Below are positions 62,557 to 64,000 of a stretch of DNA of 64,000 nucleotides, piece by piece. The translations under genes and the position numbers were made by a program. Numbering within the stretch: the first letter of the stretch is position 1; the number at the start of each line of letters is the position of its first letter. A model generated the notes under the pieces. That model had not been told where the DNA came from and ran no database searches. It was given only the letters and a program-made list of their open reading frames with translations. This DNA is from Ancylostoma caninum (lineage: Eukaryota; Nematoda; Chromadorea; Rhabditida; Ancylostomatidae): positions 214,310 through 278,309 of the forward strand of contig JBAJFG010000090.1 in NCBI GenBank assembly GCA_037903475.1. Reading direction: 5' to 3'.

Positions 62557-63057
62557 GCGCCGTAAGGGGGCTAGAGCGGTTAGAGATACGGGGCGGCACT
62601 CATAGACACCGCAATCTTGAGGCGCAGACTGTGTGGCGAAATGGCCGATTTCCATGGACGCAGACACGTTCGCTTCGGGACCCGCAATTTCGTCACTGCT
62701 GGCTCTCCCGCATGCACGGGATGGTGATTTCATCACCTTCGCTGGCGGTCTCGCCGCATAGGAGTGAGGGAGTGTTTACGAGCTTTCAGGCTGCACAATG
62801 TACGCAGCAGGAAAACCAGCCTTCCACTGTTGCGACGCTTTGTGCACTCGCAGGAAGAAATGGACGCGTGCTATGAGAGCTGCCGCGTCTCGAAAGCTTC
62901 GGGGAGGCTGGACCTACGCGGTCGCCTCAGCCCCTGTTGAATTTTCGCGGCGATTGTGTAGTCACAACATTCGTTCGTTTCGAGAAAGCTTCTGCACTAA
63001 CAAAGAGTAAAAGCCTCTAAATAGGAAGGCATGACATTGTATATCCAATCAACTATA
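62557..63057. repeat. Unique flank ('body') of the minisatellite repeat, copy B
   Basis: Homologous in inverted orientation to 15416-15912; it starts GCGCCGTAAGGGGGCTAGAG and ends at the first satellite unit. It lies 200 bp upstream of the first SF3B3 exon in the window, hence inside the previous SF3B3 intron. Confidence 0.8.
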
Positions 63058-64000
63058 TACGGATGCGGGTCCACCGATGAAGAAAGGGCCCGCTGTGGCC
63101 AAATTGTGCGGCGGACGCCGAGATACGGGTCCACCGATGGAGAAAGGGCCCGCCGTGACCCAGTTGTGTGAAGGACGTCAGGATACGGGTCCACTGATGG
63201 AGAAAAGGCCCGCCATGGCCCAGTGGTGCGGGGGACACCGAGAACAGGTCCACCAATGGAGAAAGGGTCCACTGTGGCCCAGTAGTGTGGGGGGATGCCA
63301 GGATACAGGCCCACCGATGGAAAAAGGGCCCGCCGTGACCCAGTTGTGTAAAGGACGTCAGGATACGGGTCCACTGATGGAGAAAAGGCCCGCCATGGCC
63401 CAGTGGTGCGGGGGACACCGAGAACAGGTCCACCAATGGAGAAAGGGTCCACTGTGGCCCAGTAGCGTGGGGGGATGCCAGGATACGGGTCCACCGATGA
63501 AGAAAGGGCCCGCCGTGGCCCAGTGGTGTGGGGGATGCCAGGATACAGGTCCACCGATGGAGAAAGGGCCCGCCGTGGCCCAGTGGTGTGGGGGATGCCA
63601 GGATACGGTCCACCGATGGAGAAAGGGCCCGCCGTGACCCAGTGGTGCGGGGGACACCGAGAACAGAGGAGAAAGGGTCCACTGTGGCCCAGTATGGGGG
63701 GATGCCAGGATACGGGTCCACCGATGGGAAAGGGCCGCCGTGACCCAGTTGTGTGAAGGACGTCAGGATACGGGTCCACCGATGGAGAAAAGGCCCGCCA
63801 TGGCCCAGTGGTGCGGGGGACACCGAGAACAGGTCCACCAATGGAGAAAGGGTCCACTGTGGCCCAGTAGCGTGGGGGGATGCCAGGATACGGGTCCACC
63901 GATGAAGAAAGGGCCCGCCGTGGCCCAGTGGTGTGGGGGATGCCAGGATACAGGTCCACCGATGGAGAAAGGGCCCGCCGTGACCCAGTTGTGTGAAGGA
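63058..64000 (-). repeat. Minisatellite array B, 59-60 bp units with higher-order structure, runs off the window
   Basis: Units such as GGGTCCACCGATGGAGAAAG, then GGCCCGCCGTGACCCAGT. Three unit types recur in order (ending GAAGGACGTC, GGGGGACACCG, GGGGGGATGCC), giving a period near 180 bp at about 63122-63480, again from about 63720 with extra units between. It reads as long open frames on both strands because of its near multiple-of-three period. Array continues past 64000. Confidence 0.92.

Noticed and set aside
62997..63959. 320-codon minus-strand ORF, the longest in the window
   Set aside because: It is entirely satellite array B (PYPGIPHTTGPRRALSPSVD-type repeat) with no start context or splice sites, and indels between units shift frames.

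Overview
The window is eukaryotic and most likely from a parasitic clade V (strongylid, hookworm-type) nematode. This is inferred from compact introns with TTTTCAG-type acceptors in the receptor gene, a nematode-like complement of SF3B3 plus an amine GPCR, moderate GC, and dense decayed transposons and satellite DNA. No bacterial operon, rRNA, tRNA or CRISPR was recognised.

Two genes can be reconstructed exon by exon. (1) The C-terminal 270 residues of the spliceosomal protein SF3B3 (SF3b130, C. elegans TEG-4 type) lie on the minus strand in eight exons from 62354 down to the stop codon at 29720-29718. All eight exons join in phase 0, and the 5' part lies beyond the right edge. Its introns range from 60 nt to 12.3 kb, so 270 codons occupy 32.6 kb. 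(2) A complete 533-residue aminergic GPCR, closest in visible motifs to alpha1-adrenergic/octopamine receptors, lies on the plus strand in five exons (57651-59758). It sits wholly inside the 6.6-kb SF3B3 intron between 62244 and 55621, as a nested antisense gene.

Layout: 0-2 kb has a possible 3' end or remnant of an unrecognised plus-strand gene, then a block with two copies of a GCGTCAAATTTGACGC palindrome. 2-14 kb is mostly non-coding with hAT-like MITEs, LINE-like 3' tails and two small coding-like ORFs. 14.5-16.4 kb holds a 60-bp minisatellite with a unique flank, which recurs in inverted orientation at 62.6-64 kb. 16-29 kb holds a complete hAT-like MITE, AT-rich sequence, a decayed non-LTR retrotransposon and a 1.27-kb element with Tc1/mariner-like ends. 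29.4-62.4 kb is the SF3B3 gene; its introns carry foldback elements, a MITE pair, duplicated hairpin modules and the nested GPCR.

The main biological points are the nested gene arrangement, a glycine in place of the TM6 proline of the receptor, a 60-nt stop-free intron in SF3B3, and the satellite-plus-flank repeat at both ends of the window. No undescribed defence or mobile system could be demonstrated. All calls are from reading the sequence; no database search was possible.
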